Origin: UBA2136 sp047635695
Lineage (GTDB): Bacteria; Pseudomonadota; Alphaproteobacteria; UBA2136
DNA: 40,320 nt
Assembly: GCA_047635695.1 (NCBI GenBank)
Contig: JBLILN010000014.1
Coordinates: 1 to 40,320 of the forward strand
Direction: 5' to 3'
Shown in pieces: positions 8,841 to 17,565 of this stretch. The stretch's first letter is position 1, and the number at the start of each line of letters is the position of its first letter. The notes beneath the pieces were generated by a model, which was not told the origin of the DNA, ran no database searches, and saw only the letters and a list, made by a program, of their open reading frames with translations. The position numbers and the translations under genes were made by a program.

Positions 8841-10241
8841 ATGTTTAAAAACTTACCTATCACCACTAAGTTAACGTATATATGCACCGCCGTACTGACA
8901 TTTTTGTTGTTGATCGTGTTTACCATTCAATTCTACATGCAATACAATAGTATATATGCAGAGGTTATCAGTGGTTATGAACGTACAACCACGATGCTTT
9001 CAGAAGAAAGTAATGGCGGTATTAAATGGAAAAAAGCAGCTGGCTTAAAGAAAGTATACAATAACTTTTTATCTGTAAATGGTAGTGAACACTTGCTTCA
9101 TATTGCATTTTTTAATGACCAGGGTACACTTTTAACTCATATTTCTAATGAATCTTATAAAGGCGACAACTCTCAGTTTTATCCTAAATCTACGCCGACA
9201 GATGTTTCTTCAAAAGATTCTTCAAATGGTTTAGAGGTTGTTGCACCTAGCCACGATCCAAAAAGTGGAAAAGTTATTGGCTATGTATATACATTTTGGA
9301 GCTTAGAAACCCTTCAAAAAATGGTTGTTCAAACAATAATATCTCAAGTAATTTTTGGGCTTTTATTTATTATAATCACCATAACTATTTTATATTATTT
9401 ATTAAAAACACAGCTTAAAAAGCCGTTGATAGAAATGATATCAAATATTGAATCTGTTATAGAAAATGCTTCAAATAAAACGTCTAAAGTAAGAATTCAA
9501 GCTCAAGAAATGCAAGGCATCGCACAAGAATCTATGGGTCGAACGAACGATGCATCAGACAGGTCTAAAACTATTTCAGATGACGTACAACATATTTCAG
9601 CTGCAGCGGAAGAGCTAAACGCATCATTACATATCATTGGCCGAAGCATTAACGAAACAAGTGAATCAGTAAAACAAGCAACACTTGCAGTTGGGCAAAG
9701 CAGTGAACATATGAATGAAATGAATACTGCAACACAAACAATTGAAGCTTTTACGAGTGATATTTCTTCGATCGCAGATCAAACAAATTTACTTGCGCTA
9801 AACGCATCAATTGAAGCTGCTCGTGCAGGTGAAAGTGGGCGTGGATTTAGTGTTGTTGCAGAGGAAATTAAAAAGCTCGCAACACTTACATCTAAAACAA
9901 CAGCGGATATTACAAACCATGTCTCTAGTATCAGTCAAGCCGTCAATTCAAGCCAAGATGCGTTAATTCTTGTAAAAGATACAATTGAGCGCATAGAAGG
10001 CCAGTCATCTGAAATGCTTGCTTCAATCAAAGAACAAGAAATGGCAACATCTGATATTACGCAAAGCATGAGCAATGCAAATGATAGTATTTCAGATATG
10101 GATGAGATTGTTCAGGTTATTAGTAAGTACAACAAGGAAACAAGCGATAGTTCGGAGAGTGTTTATAACTCCACCGATGAATTGAAGGAAGGCTCTGATA
10201 AATTAAAACTATCTATCCATGAATTTAGTCAGAAGATATAA
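8841..10241 (+). CDS. Methyl-accepting chemotaxis protein without an evident HAMP domain
   Basis: A 466-residue chemoreceptor. TM1 is at about residues 11-33, a small periplasmic domain at 34-160, and TM2 at about 163-188. A long cytoplasmic coiled coil follows, with the highly conserved signalling tip IADQTNLLALNASIEAARAG at residues 311-330, then SGRGFSVVAEEIKKLA. The stretch after TM2 begins LKKPLIEMI but quickly becomes the signalling coil, so a full HAMP domain is not evident. There is no C-terminal CheR-binding pentapeptide (it ends FSQKI). The ribosome site AAAGGA lies upstream of the ATG. Together with the upstream PDC protein it likely forms a sensing pair controlling CheA. Confidence 0.9.
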   Translation: MFKNLPITTKLTYICTAVLTFLLLIVFTIQFYMQYNSIYAEVISGYERTTTMLSEESNGGIKWKKAAGLKKVYNNFLSVNGSEHLLHIAFFNDQGTLLTHISNESYKGDNSQFYPKSTPTDVSSKDSSNGLEVVAPSHDPKSGKVIGYVYTFWSLETLQKMVVQTIISQVIFGLLFIIITITILYYLLKTQLKKPLIEMISNIESVIENASNKTSKVRIQAQEMQGIAQESMGRTNDASDRSKTISDDVQHISAAAEELNASLHIIGRSINETSESVKQATLAVGQSSEHMNEMNTATQTIEAFTSDISSIADQTNLLALNASIEAARAGESGRGFSVVAEEIKKLATLTSKTTADITNHVSSISQAVNSSQDALILVKDTIERIEGQSSEMLASIKEQEMATSDITQSMSNANDSISDMDEIVQVISKYNKETSDSSESVYNSTDELKEGSDKLKLSIHEFSQKI

Positions 10242-10256
10242 ACTTTACCTCTAAAT

Positions 10257-10284
10257 AAAAAAGTCCTCTTAAGGGGACTTTTTT
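10257..10284 (+). terminator. Rho-independent terminator after chemoreceptor gene
   Basis: AAAAAAGTCC (10257-10266), loop, GGACTTTTTT (10275-10284): a 10-bp stem with a built-in T-run. Confidence 0.85.
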
Positions 10285-10628
10285 ATTTATTACCTCTCCA
10301 TACACAGTACACCCCCTACTCGTTAATCATATATTTATACAGAAGTATGAATAAATATAATAATATGACGTCATCTATCACAATTTGTCATACAAATATG
10401 TTTTAAACCTTTTTAAAGGTGAACAATTCAATGTTTTGTTATATATAGATCAAGACATTATTTACATTTTTCTTTTTTTTATCTAGAATACTCAATAAGC
10501 AAAAATAACAGCCAGCCTTAATTGTAAGTAAAACATATTAAATATATAATATCTATATATTGTACTTATACTTCGTGTTGTATAATAATAAATAAACAGA
10601 TTAACAACTAAATTATTTAGGAGAGAAT
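10285..10628. other. Upstream region of katG with a -10 element
   Basis: 344 bases without a gene. TATAAT at 10581-10586 is a good -10 for katG; the -35 region is poor, as expected for an activator-dependent promoter such as one driven by OxyR, but I cannot mark an OxyR site. The ribosome site AGGAGA directly precedes the katG ATG. Confidence 0.45.
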
Positions 10629-12797
10629 ATGAGTCAATGTCCAATGTCAGGCACTCCAGCTAAAAATGCTGCTGGAGGTGGTCAAAACAACAAAAACTGG
10701 TGGCCAAATCAATTAAACTTAAAAGTTTTACATCAACACTCCAGCCTTTCAAGCCCTATGAAAGCAACTTTTGATTATGCGAAAGAGTTTAAAAAACTTG
10801 ATTTAAGCGCTGTAAAAAAAGACTTATATACTCTAATGACCGACTCGAAAGACTGGTGGCCTGCTGACTACGGTCATTATGGCCCTTTTATGATACGCAT
10901 GGCATGGCATAGCGCTGGTACATATCGTACAAGTGACGGTCGCGGTGGCGGCGGAACAGGGTCACAGCGTTTTGCGCCCTTAAACAGCTGGCCCGATAAC
11001 GGTAACCTAGACAAAGCACGTCGATTACTTTGGCCAATCAAACAAAAATATGGCAAAAAACTTTCGTGGGCCGACCTTATGATCCTTGCAGGTAACTGCG
11101 CTATAGAAGACATGGGACTAAAAACTTTCGGCTTTGCCGGTGGTCGAGCTGATATTTGGGAACCAGAAGAAGATATTTACTGGGGCGCAGAAGCTGAATG
11201 GTTAGGTGATAAACGCTATGAAGGAAATCGTGAGTTAGAAAAACCACTTGCCGCTGTACAAATGGGTCTTATTTACGTTAATCCAGAAGGACCAAACGGC
11301 AACCCCGACCCCATGGAATCAGGTAAAGACATTCGTGAAACATTTGCTCGTATGGCCATGAATGACGAAGAAACTGTCGCCCTTGTTGCTGGTGGTCATA
11401 CCTTTGGTAAATGCCACGGCGCTGCACCAGATAGTAATTTGGAAAGAGAGCCTGAAGCTGCAAATATTGAAATGCAAGGCTTAGGCTGGAAAAATAATTT
11501 TAAAAGCGGAATAGGTGAGCACACTATTACCAGTGGTATTGAAGGTGCGTGGACAGCGACACCAACTAAATGGGACAACAGTTACTTACAAACTCTATTC
11601 GGCTATGAATGGAAACTGGTTAAAAGTCCTGCTGGCGCTCATCAGTGGATACCAACAGATGAATCTGCAGCTCACGATGTTATTGATGCTCACAACCCTA
11701 ACAAACGTCATGCACCTATGATGACAACGGCTGATCTAGCGCTTAGAACTGACCCTATTTATAAAGAAATATCTTTAAGATTTAAAGATGATCACGAAGC
11801 CTTTGCTGATGCTTTTGCACGTGCTTGGTTTAAATTAACGCACCGCGACATGGGGCCACGTTCACGTTATTTAGGCGCAGAAGTTCCAAGTGAAGAGCTT
11901 GTTTGGCAAGACCCAATACCTACAAATCAAACAGACTTGAGCGATCATGATATTGACATTTTAAAAGACTTAATAGCAGACAGTGCTCTTTCTATTTCTG
12001 AAATGGTGTCGACGGCATGGGCATCTGCATCTACCTTCCGTGGGTCTGATATGCGTGGAGGTGCTAACGGCGCCCGTATACGCCTAGCACCGCAAAAAGA
12101 TTGGGAAGTGAATGAACCTGCAAAACTAGCAAAAGTTTTAAGCACCTTAGAATCTATTCAACACAAGTTTGATAAAGATGTCTCTATAGCTGACCTCATT
12201 GTTCTAGCTGGTAATGTAGGTATTGAACAGGCTGCTAAAAAAGCAGGCCATCAAATTAAAGTTCCATTTACTCCAGGCCGAGGTGACGCAACGCAAGAGC
12301 AAACAGACATTGAATCCTTTGATGTTCTTGAGCCAGAAGTTGACGGCTTCCGTAACTATCACCCTAAACAATTTAGTGTGAGCGCTGAAGAAATGTTAAT
12401 TGACAGAGCTCAGCTACTCACGCTGACAGCACCAGAGTTAACAGCTATATTTGGTGGTTTACGTATACTAGGTGTGAACTATATGGCAAGAAAAATAGGT
12501 GTATTTAGCGCTAAGGAAGGGACTTTGAATAATGATTTCTTCAAAAACTTACTTGATATGAGCATTGAGTGGAAAGCAACAAGTAATGATGCTCAGGAAT
12601 TTGTAGGTAACTGTCGTTCAACCGCTACAGAAAAATGGAAAGGCTCTCGCGTTGACTTAATGTTTGGTTCAAACTCACAGTTACGTGCACTTGCAGAAGT
12701 TTACGCCTGTGACGACGCTGAAAAAGACTTTGTAGAAGACTTTATTAAGGTATGGACAAAGGTGATGAATTTAGATCGTTTCGACCTTCATAAATAA
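10629..12797 (+). CDS. katG: Catalase-peroxidase KatG
   Basis: A 722-residue bifunctional haem enzyme that breaks down H2O2 (catalase) and oxidises other donors (peroxidase). Active-site residues are visible: Arg90, Trp93 and His94 in IRMAWHSAGTYR, and the proximal haem ligand His257 in VAGGHTFGKCHG. The self-made Trp-Tyr-Met adduct residues are present as Trp93, Tyr216 (GLIYVNPEGP) and Met242 (ARMAMND). The C-terminal half is the duplicated, haem-less domain. Length and motifs are normal for the family. It has no signal peptide, so it is cytoplasmic. A strong terminator follows; the gene is probably transcribed alone from its own promoter. Confidence 0.98.
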   Translation: MSQCPMSGTPAKNAAGGGQNNKNWWPNQLNLKVLHQHSSLSSPMKATFDYAKEFKKLDLSAVKKDLYTLMTDSKDWWPADYGHYGPFMIRMAWHSAGTYRTSDGRGGGGTGSQRFAPLNSWPDNGNLDKARRLLWPIKQKYGKKLSWADLMILAGNCAIEDMGLKTFGFAGGRADIWEPEEDIYWGAEAEWLGDKRYEGNRELEKPLAAVQMGLIYVNPEGPNGNPDPMESGKDIRETFARMAMNDEETVALVAGGHTFGKCHGAAPDSNLEREPEAANIEMQGLGWKNNFKSGIGEHTITSGIEGAWTATPTKWDNSYLQTLFGYEWKLVKSPAGAHQWIPTDESAAHDVIDAHNPNKRHAPMMTTADLALRTDPIYKEISLRFKDDHEAFADAFARAWFKLTHRDMGPRSRYLGAEVPSEELVWQDPIPTNQTDLSDHDIDILKDLIADSALSISEMVSTAWASASTFRGSDMRGGANGARIRLAPQKDWEVNEPAKLAKVLSTLESIQHKFDKDVSIADLIVLAGNVGIEQAAKKAGHQIKVPFTPGRGDATQEQTDIESFDVLEPEVDGFRNYHPKQFSVSAEEMLIDRAQLLTLTAPELTAIFGGLRILGVNYMARKIGVFSAKEGTLNNDFFKNLLDMSIEWKATSNDAQEFVGNCRSTATEKWKGSRVDLMFGSNSQLRALAEVYACDDAEKDFVEDFIKVWTKVMNLDRFDLHK

Positions 12798-12820
12798 GTG
12801 TGTACTTGATAATACAGATC

Positions 12821-12854
12821 AAAAAAAAACGCCATTTATATGGCGGTTTTTTTT
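12821..12854 (+). terminator. Rho-independent terminator after katG
   Basis: An A-run, then CGCCAT (12830-12835), a 4-base loop, ATGGCG (12840-12845) and eight T bases. The flanking A and T runs make it work in both directions. Confidence 0.9.
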
Positions 12855-12941
12855 GAGTCAGCAACCACCACAACTCTGTATATTTATTCACATTGTAGTA
12901 ACCATTGATAACACTATAAAAAGATAACAAGTTTTTTTTCC

Positions 12942-13088
12942 ATGCTCAGTATTTTTACGTTGGTTGATATTTCCTTAATTTTAGTAAAGTGCAGAAATGT
13001 AAAAACAGTCGGAATAACAACATTTCTAATATGGGTACCCGTTATTGGTACCTTTTTATGTTTAATGCTATTAGCAGCACAAATATAA
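12942..13088 (+). CDS. Possible small hydrophobic membrane protein
   Basis: A 48-codon reading frame encodes a product with two hydrophobic stretches (MLSIFTLVDISLILV and TFLIWVPVIGTFLCLMLL) separated by a short basic segment (KCRNVK). It looks like a small two-helix membrane protein and occupies most of the otherwise empty 460 bases between katG and hsp20. There is no good ribosome site before its ATG, so it may be a chance frame. No family is recognised. Confidence 0.35.
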   Translation: MLSIFTLVDISLILVKCRNVKTVGITTFLIWVPVIGTFLCLMLLAAQI

Positions 13089-13257
13089 TTACAAAATTTA
13101 TAATAAGTTAGACGAACAAATTTTCTTTGGCTCAATTCCTAGTGTTTTCCATATAAGACAGGCACTTTTCTTTTGTTTTTTTTGTGGCACGATTAAAATA
13201 AATTATAGCTTCCGAAGTGGATAGCTTTTATAAAAATTACAAAAGGAATACATATTT

Positions 13258-13749
13258 ATGAGAAGAAATAATTTAACTCTTACAAATAATCAAGAACCTA
13301 AATTTGGAGTGGATCGTTTACACAATGAAATTAATAACATGTTTAATTCATTGACTGACCAGCCTTTATATTCACCATTTTTTAACCCGTTATTGACAGC
13401 AGCAAACGAACGTAATGTACTTGCTCTAAGCATGGATCTGACAGAGACAGATAAAAACTACGAAATATGTGCAGAACTTCCTGGGCTCAATATAGATGAT
13501 GTAAAAATTACTTACGATGAAGGTGTTTTGACACTTTCTGGGAAAAAAGAAGCACGCAAGGAAGATCAAAACAAAGATTTCCATATAATTGAAAGATCAT
13601 TTGGTAAATTTAGACGTCAAGTTAAGTTACCTACAAATGTCGATGACAATAAAATTGAAGCAAAGTTTCATAATGGTATTCTGTCAATCGATTTACCAAA
13701 AACAGAAGAAACACAGTTAAAGGCTAAAAAAATTCGTATTTCCAAATGA
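13258..13749 (+). CDS. Small heat-shock protein, Hsp20/alpha-crystallin family
   Basis: A 163-residue chaperone that holds unfolding proteins to prevent aggregation. The alpha-crystallin domain spans about residues 57-150: it opens with MDLTETDKNYEICAELPG, contains the turn NIDDVKITYDEGVLTLSG and ends with the family hallmark GILSIDLPK. The N-terminal arm has DRLHNEINNMFNS, typical of the bacterial class that includes IbpA/HspH-like proteins. The C-terminal IRI tail fits the oligomer-forming I-x-I motif. A ribosome site (AAAAGGAAT) precedes the ATG. No clear sigma-32 promoter was found in the upstream 170 bases. Confidence 0.95.
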   Translation: MRRNNLTLTNNQEPKFGVDRLHNEINNMFNSLTDQPLYSPFFNPLLTAANERNVLALSMDLTETDKNYEICAELPGLNIDDVKITYDEGVLTLSGKKEARKEDQNKDFHIIERSFGKFRRQVKLPTNVDDNKIEAKFHNGILSIDLPKTEETQLKAKKIRISK

Positions 13750-13829
13750 TTACTTAAATTGTTTTTGTCCTGTAGAAAAAAACGACAAGTATAAATATCG
13801 GCACAAAAACAAAACCTTGAACTACTCAG

Positions 13830-13880
13830 ACACCAAGCTAAATTCTTATATATCTATATAGAAGCAAACTTGGTGTTTTG
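13830..13880 (+). terminator. Long hairpin terminator after hsp20
   Basis: ACACCAAG (13830-13837) pairs with CTTGGTGT (13869-13876), followed by TTTTG. An inner AT-rich stem (TATATA/TATATA) lengthens the hairpin. Confidence 0.65.
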
Positions 13881-13932
13881 TTATTATACTAAACACTCAA
13901 TAATCCATGCATTTTTCATATTATATTATCAT

Positions 13933-13965
13933 AAAAAAAAGCTCTCACATTGAGAGCTTTTTTTT
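13933..13965. terminator. Bidirectional terminator between hsp20 and aox
   Basis: Eight A bases, GCTCTCA, a short loop, TGAGAGC and eight T bases. It serves the convergent aox gene on the minus strand and backs up the hsp20 terminator. Confidence 0.9.
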
Positions 13966-13977
13966 AAATTAAAACGA

Positions 13978-14604
13978 TCAAAGCTTATCTGCAAATCCAT
14001 GATTAATATCGCGATGTTTAACTTCATCCGCACGCACGACTAAAATAACATCACGTAAACGTGCATCATCGTCCAAATTCCAATAGTCTTTAGCAATTTG
14101 TGGTGCAGAAATATTTTCTTGTCTCCCCTCATCCACTTCTTTTAGATATAGCGTGTAGCTAATAATTGCTTCTTCTTCAAAATACCCGACAACACGGTGT
14201 GCCGTTTTAGGTGAGAAAAGGTAAAGGAAAAAATAGAAATTATAAAATATTGCCTGAACAACCATAACAACAAAACGTTCAAAGCTAGATGGTTTGGCAA
14301 TTTCAATAAATGTCATAAGGTGCATACGTTCGTTTTCAGCTTCATCTAACAATTCACGAATCCAACCTTCGTCATCTCGAATATGGCGCAACGCTTTTAA
14401 GTGTTGAAGAAGTCCGCCAACCATACCGGGAACAGCAGCAACTGTTTCTAAAACAATGGCACGGTTACCATAACGTTTAGCAAAAAATGTATCTGCAAAA
14501 AAACGTAGCATTTTCACAAAGGTAAATGCAATGCGGTCACTAAGACAGCTTGGCTTTCTGTGACATTCTAGATCTAGAGAACTATTATTTAAATTTTGGG
14601 TCAA
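13978..14604 (-). CDS. aox: Alternative oxidase (cyanide-insensitive ubiquinol oxidase)
   Basis: A 208-residue di-iron oxidase that takes electrons from ubiquinol to O2 without pumping protons. The iron-binding residues are in order: Glu53 in LETVAAVPGM, Glu92 and His95 in AENERMHLMT, the EEEA cluster at 143-146, and Glu194/His197 in ADEVKHRDINH. The first half also has the conserved ADTFFAKRYGNRA. Length matches bacterial forms, which lack the plant mitochondrial presequence. The start is a TTG; no better ATG lies upstream in frame, and the first internal Met (residue 32) would lose conserved sequence. It lies in a stress neighbourhood (katG, hsp20) but is transcribed separately. It probably protects against quinone over-reduction or inhibition of the main oxidases. 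Confidence 0.93.
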   Translation of the reverse strand: MTQNLNNSSLDLECHRKPSCLSDRIAFTFVKMLRFFADTFFAKRYGNRAIVLETVAAVPGMVGGLLQHLKALRHIRDDEGWIRELLDEAENERMHLMTFIEIAKPSSFERFVVMVVQAIFYNFYFFLYLFSPKTAHRVVGYFEEEAIISYTLYLKEVDEGRQENISAPQIAKDYWNLDDDARLRDVILVVRADEVKHRDINHGFADKL

Positions 14605-14841
14605 TGTTATGCTTTCGGAATTATTTTTATAGCAAATTATATGCAGATTACTGAAACAACTTCAAATAAAAACAGCTTTTAGATGTATTTTAATGTGGCA
14701 GATGTGGCAGAACAACAGACGCACAATGCTTGTATTCTTTTTCCCACCACACAAACAGCTTTATATATCCATATGAATTGTTGACAGCTTTAATTTAATC
14801 TTTATTATGCAGTGAGTTTAAATTTTTAAAGGGTACACGTT

Positions 14842-15660
14842 ATGGATATAGATATTGAGATCATACAAGAATATATTTTAACTTTCGGGCTAAACATCGC
14901 CATTGCATTGGCTATTTTTATCGTTGGTAAAAAAATTGCAAAACTGGCTGTTGTTTTATCACGTAAAGGCATGAAAAAAAGTAAGATTGACCCAACTCTT
15001 ATCTCATTTCTATCTAATATAATTTATGGACTTATCATTACCTTTGTTGCTATTTCTGCATTAGACCGCCTAGGTGTTCAAACAGCTTCACTCGCGGCAA
15101 TACTTGCAGCTGTAGGTTTAGCTGTAGGCCTTGCCCTACAAGGCTCTCTTTCGAACTTTGCAGCAGGTGTTATGGTGATTTTATTCCGTCCCTTTAAAAT
15201 TGGTGATTTTGTTGAGGTTGCAGGTGTTTCAGGTGTGGTTAAAGATATTAGTATTTTTACGACAACCATTAAAACAGGCGATAACAAAACAATTATTTCA
15301 CCAAATGCATCCATCACTTCTAAAAACATCATTAACTATTCAACAGAAGAAACAAGACGTGTAGATATGGTTTTTGGTTGTGGTTATGGCGACGACATTA
15401 AAAAAGTTAAAGAGCTATTACTAGAAATCGCCTCCAAAGACGACCGCATCCTAAAGACACCTGAAACCTTAGTTGCTGTTGCCGAATTGGCTGATAACAG
15501 TGTTAACTTCAATGTACGTGTTTGGGTTAAATCTGCTGACTACTGGGCTGTGTTATATCAAACAAATGAAACCGTTAAATTGACGTTTGACAAACAGGGT
15601 TTATCTATACCATATCCTCAACATGATGTGCACCTTCATCAAGTTACAGATAAAACATAA
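14842..15660 (+). CDS. mscS: Small-conductance mechanosensitive channel MscS
   Basis: A 272-residue channel that opens under membrane tension to release solutes during osmotic downshift. Three membrane helices are visible: about residues 11-30, 53-72 and the pore-lining TM3 around 84-115 (AAVGLAVGLALQGSLSNFAAG). The beta domain follows with FRPFKIGDFVEV and SGVVKDISIFTT, then the alpha/beta C-terminal domain ending in YPQHDVHLHQ. Length is close to E. coli MscS (286). The ATG is preceded by AAAGGG. The next gene, an outer-membrane DUF481 protein, begins 27 bases downstream, so the two are probably co-transcribed. Confidence 0.95.
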   Translation: MDIDIEIIQEYILTFGLNIAIALAIFIVGKKIAKLAVVLSRKGMKKSKIDPTLISFLSNIIYGLIITFVAISALDRLGVQTASLAAILAAVGLAVGLALQGSLSNFAAGVMVILFRPFKIGDFVEVAGVSGVVKDISIFTTTIKTGDNKTIISPNASITSKNIINYSTEETRRVDMVFGCGYGDDIKKVKELLLEIASKDDRILKTPETLVAVAELADNSVNFNVRVWVKSADYWAVLYQTNETVKLTFDKQGLSIPYPQHDVHLHQVTDKT

Positions 15661-15687
15661 ATTAACTAAATAAAATTGGATTATACA

Positions 15688-16425
15688 TTGAAAAAAAAAT
15701 TATTTGCAGGCCTCGCTATTACGGGTATTTCTTTATCAGGAATATCATCAGCTGATATAAATGAATTATCGCAGGTTGTTTTCACAGGTTGGGGTGGTGA
15801 TATAGAAGCCGGTGCAAACCTTTCAAGTGGTAACACTGAAAAACAAACATTTCATGCAGCCTTCAGTCTAAACAAAGAAGGCGAGAAAAAAAACTGGGGA
15901 CACACAATAAAAGGTAGTGCCGATACATCAACAGAAAATGATATTCAAAGTGAAGAGGAATACAGAGTTCTTGGTCAATCTCGTTACAATCTATCTGAAA
16001 CAGATTATGTCTTTGGTGAGCTTGAATATATAAACGACAGATTCTCAGGGTTTCAATACAGAGTTTCTGAAGGTGTTGGTTATGGACGCAAATTCTACAA
16101 CACACCAATACTCGCTATTTCAGGTGAAGTAAGTGGTGGTGGCCGTCATACCCAAAACACACAGGATGTAAAAACAAACAGTTTCCTTGCCAAACTTTCT
16201 GCTAAAGTTAAGTGGGCAGTAACAAATACAGTTGAACTGAGAGAAGAGTTAAGTATTTCATTTGCTGATTCAACGATTTCTCTTTCAGAAACTTCTCTTA
16301 GAAACGCTTTGTCAGAAAACCTTTACCTTAAGGTAGGTCTAAGTATTGAGCACAACTCTGAAGTTCCAGTAGGTACAGAAAAAACAGATACTTTAACTTC
16401 AATCAGTATCGGTTATAAGTTCTAA
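15688..16425 (+). CDS. DUF481 outer-membrane beta-barrel protein
   Basis: The chosen TTG start gives MKKKLFAGLAITGISLSG and a signal peptide ending near SSA; an upstream in-frame TTG (15676) would add four residues ahead of the basic start and is less likely. GGA sits eight bases upstream. The mature protein matches the salt-stress-induced outer-membrane (YdiY/DUF481) family: GWGGDIEAGANLSSGNTE at the start, then alternating beta strands with NKEGEKKNWGHTIKG, YINDRFSGFQYR, GVGYGRKFYN and a Phe at the C-terminus. Its function is not established. Pairing with mscS fits an osmotic-stress role, which is inferred. Confidence 0.8.
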   Translation: MKKKLFAGLAITGISLSGISSADINELSQVVFTGWGGDIEAGANLSSGNTEKQTFHAAFSLNKEGEKKNWGHTIKGSADTSTENDIQSEEEYRVLGQSRYNLSETDYVFGELEYINDRFSGFQYRVSEGVGYGRKFYNTPILAISGEVSGGGRHTQNTQDVKTNSFLAKLSAKVKWAVTNTVELREELSISFADSTISLSETSLRNALSENLYLKVGLSIEHNSEVPVGTEKTDTLTSISIGYKF

Positions 16426-16444
16426 CAACTTAGAGCGATATTAG

Positions 16445-16490
16445 AAAAAACATGCCATTTATGTATTAACATAAGTGGTATGTTTTTTTT
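16445..16490. terminator. Strong bidirectional terminator
   Basis: A-run, then CATGCCATTTATGT pairing with ACATAAGTGGTATG across a 4-base loop, then eight T bases. It lies between the convergent DUF481 gene and the aspartoacylase-like gene. Confidence 0.9.
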
Positions 16491-16527
16491 CATTTCACTA
16501 CGTACCGGTAGTCTTTAAAACTAACAT

Positions 16528-17565
16528 TTAAGTCGAAAATGTATCGATGCGGGCATGGCTATCATCTTCATAAGTATCTATTGATTCTTTGACCGTCGCA
16601 GAATCTTCAAATGTCGCTATATGAAAAACCGCATCACCTTCATTGACAAGAGGAAGTAGCGTAGCGCCAATAATAATACCTGTATAAGTCGCATACACTT
16701 CAAAACGGCACTCACCAAATGGATCAGAAACAACCCCTAAAATCTCATTCTTTTTGACGTGATCACCTATTTTTTTTCGAGGCACTAATGTGCCACTGTG
16801 AGGTGAGCGAACCCAGTGGCTTGAGCGTGCAATAAAGCTATCTGTCCCAGACCTTTTAGGTAGTTTTTTAAGTTTTGGAAGCATGTTAATTTCACGCATC
16901 ACAGATATAACACCTTTTAATCCTGTTTTAATAACGGGTTCGTTAAAACGCAATGCCTCCCCACCTTCAAAAAGTAAAATAGGGATATTACGTTCGCGTG
17001 CTGCTGCCCTAAGAGACCCATCTAGCAATTCAGAATTGACAATAACAGGTACATTAAAAGCATGCGCTAAACGGTTCGTTTCTTCATCACTCATAGAGGC
17101 TCTAATTTGTGGCAAATTATAGCGGTGTATCGCACCTGTATGTAGGTCAATACCATGCGTAGATTTTGCTATAATCTCATTTATAAAAGTATAAGCAAGT
17201 TGCGCAGCTAATGACCCACCCTTTAAGCCTGGGAAAGAACGGTTTAAGTCTCTTCTGTCTGGTAAGTATCTAGACTTGGTATTAAACCCAAACACATTCA
17301 CAATAGGCACGGCTATAAGCGTCCCCTTCAGCTTTTTAAGCGAGCTGTGTGTAAGCAAGCGTTTGATTATTTCTGTCCCATTAATTTCATCACCATGTAT
17401 GGCTGCACTCACAAAAAGAACAGGACCATCAAGCTTGCCTCTAATAACTTCAACAGGTATATTCATTTCTGTGAAATCGTATAGTTTGGCAACCGAAATA
17501 TCAATTTTTTTGCGTTCCCCAAGAGCCACAGTTTCCCCTGCAATTTGAAAGCCCTTCATTATCAT
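16528..17565 (-). CDS. Succinylglutamate desuccinylase/aspartoacylase-family zinc hydrolase
   Basis: A 345-residue M14-like zinc amidohydrolase of the AstE/AspA family. The zinc ligands are His57 and Glu60 (SAAIHGDEINGTE) and His142 (GIDLHTG). The substrate-binding DLNRSFPG (about 106-113) and the catalytic Glu200 (LLFEGGEA) are also present. A C-terminal beta domain after residue 255 (SPHSGTLVPRKKIGDHVKK) resembles a lipoyl-like fold common in this subfamily. Its ATG overlaps the rimK stop by one base (TAATG) with AAGGGG upstream; a second ATG two codons later is also possible. Tight coupling to a glutamate ligase suggests it hydrolyses an N-acyl or glutamyl amide made by RimK. The actual substrate is unknown. 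Confidence 0.85.
   Translation of the reverse strand: MIMKGFQIAGETVALGERKKIDISVAKLYDFTEMNIPVEVIRGKLDGPVLFVSAAIHGDEINGTEIIKRLLTHSSLKKLKGTLIAVPIVNVFGFNTKSRYLPDRRDLNRSFPGLKGGSLAAQLAYTFINEIIAKSTHGIDLHTGAIHRYNLPQIRASMSDEETNRLAHAFNVPVIVNSELLDGSLRAAARERNIPILLFEGGEALRFNEPVIKTGLKGVISVMREINMLPKLKKLPKRSGTDSFIARSSHWVRSPHSGTLVPRKKIGDHVKKNEILGVVSDPFGECRFEVYATYTGIIIGATLLPLVNEGDAVFHIATFEDSATVKESIDTYEDDSHARIDTFST

Noticed and set aside
12914..13135. A 73-codon minus-strand frame between katG and hsp20.
   Set aside because: No ribosome site or motif, and it overlaps the more plausible small plus-strand hydrophobic frame.
13185..13200. Sigma-54-like TGGCAC element upstream of hsp20.
   Set aside because: The required GC near -12 is missing (the sequence continues GATTAAAATA).
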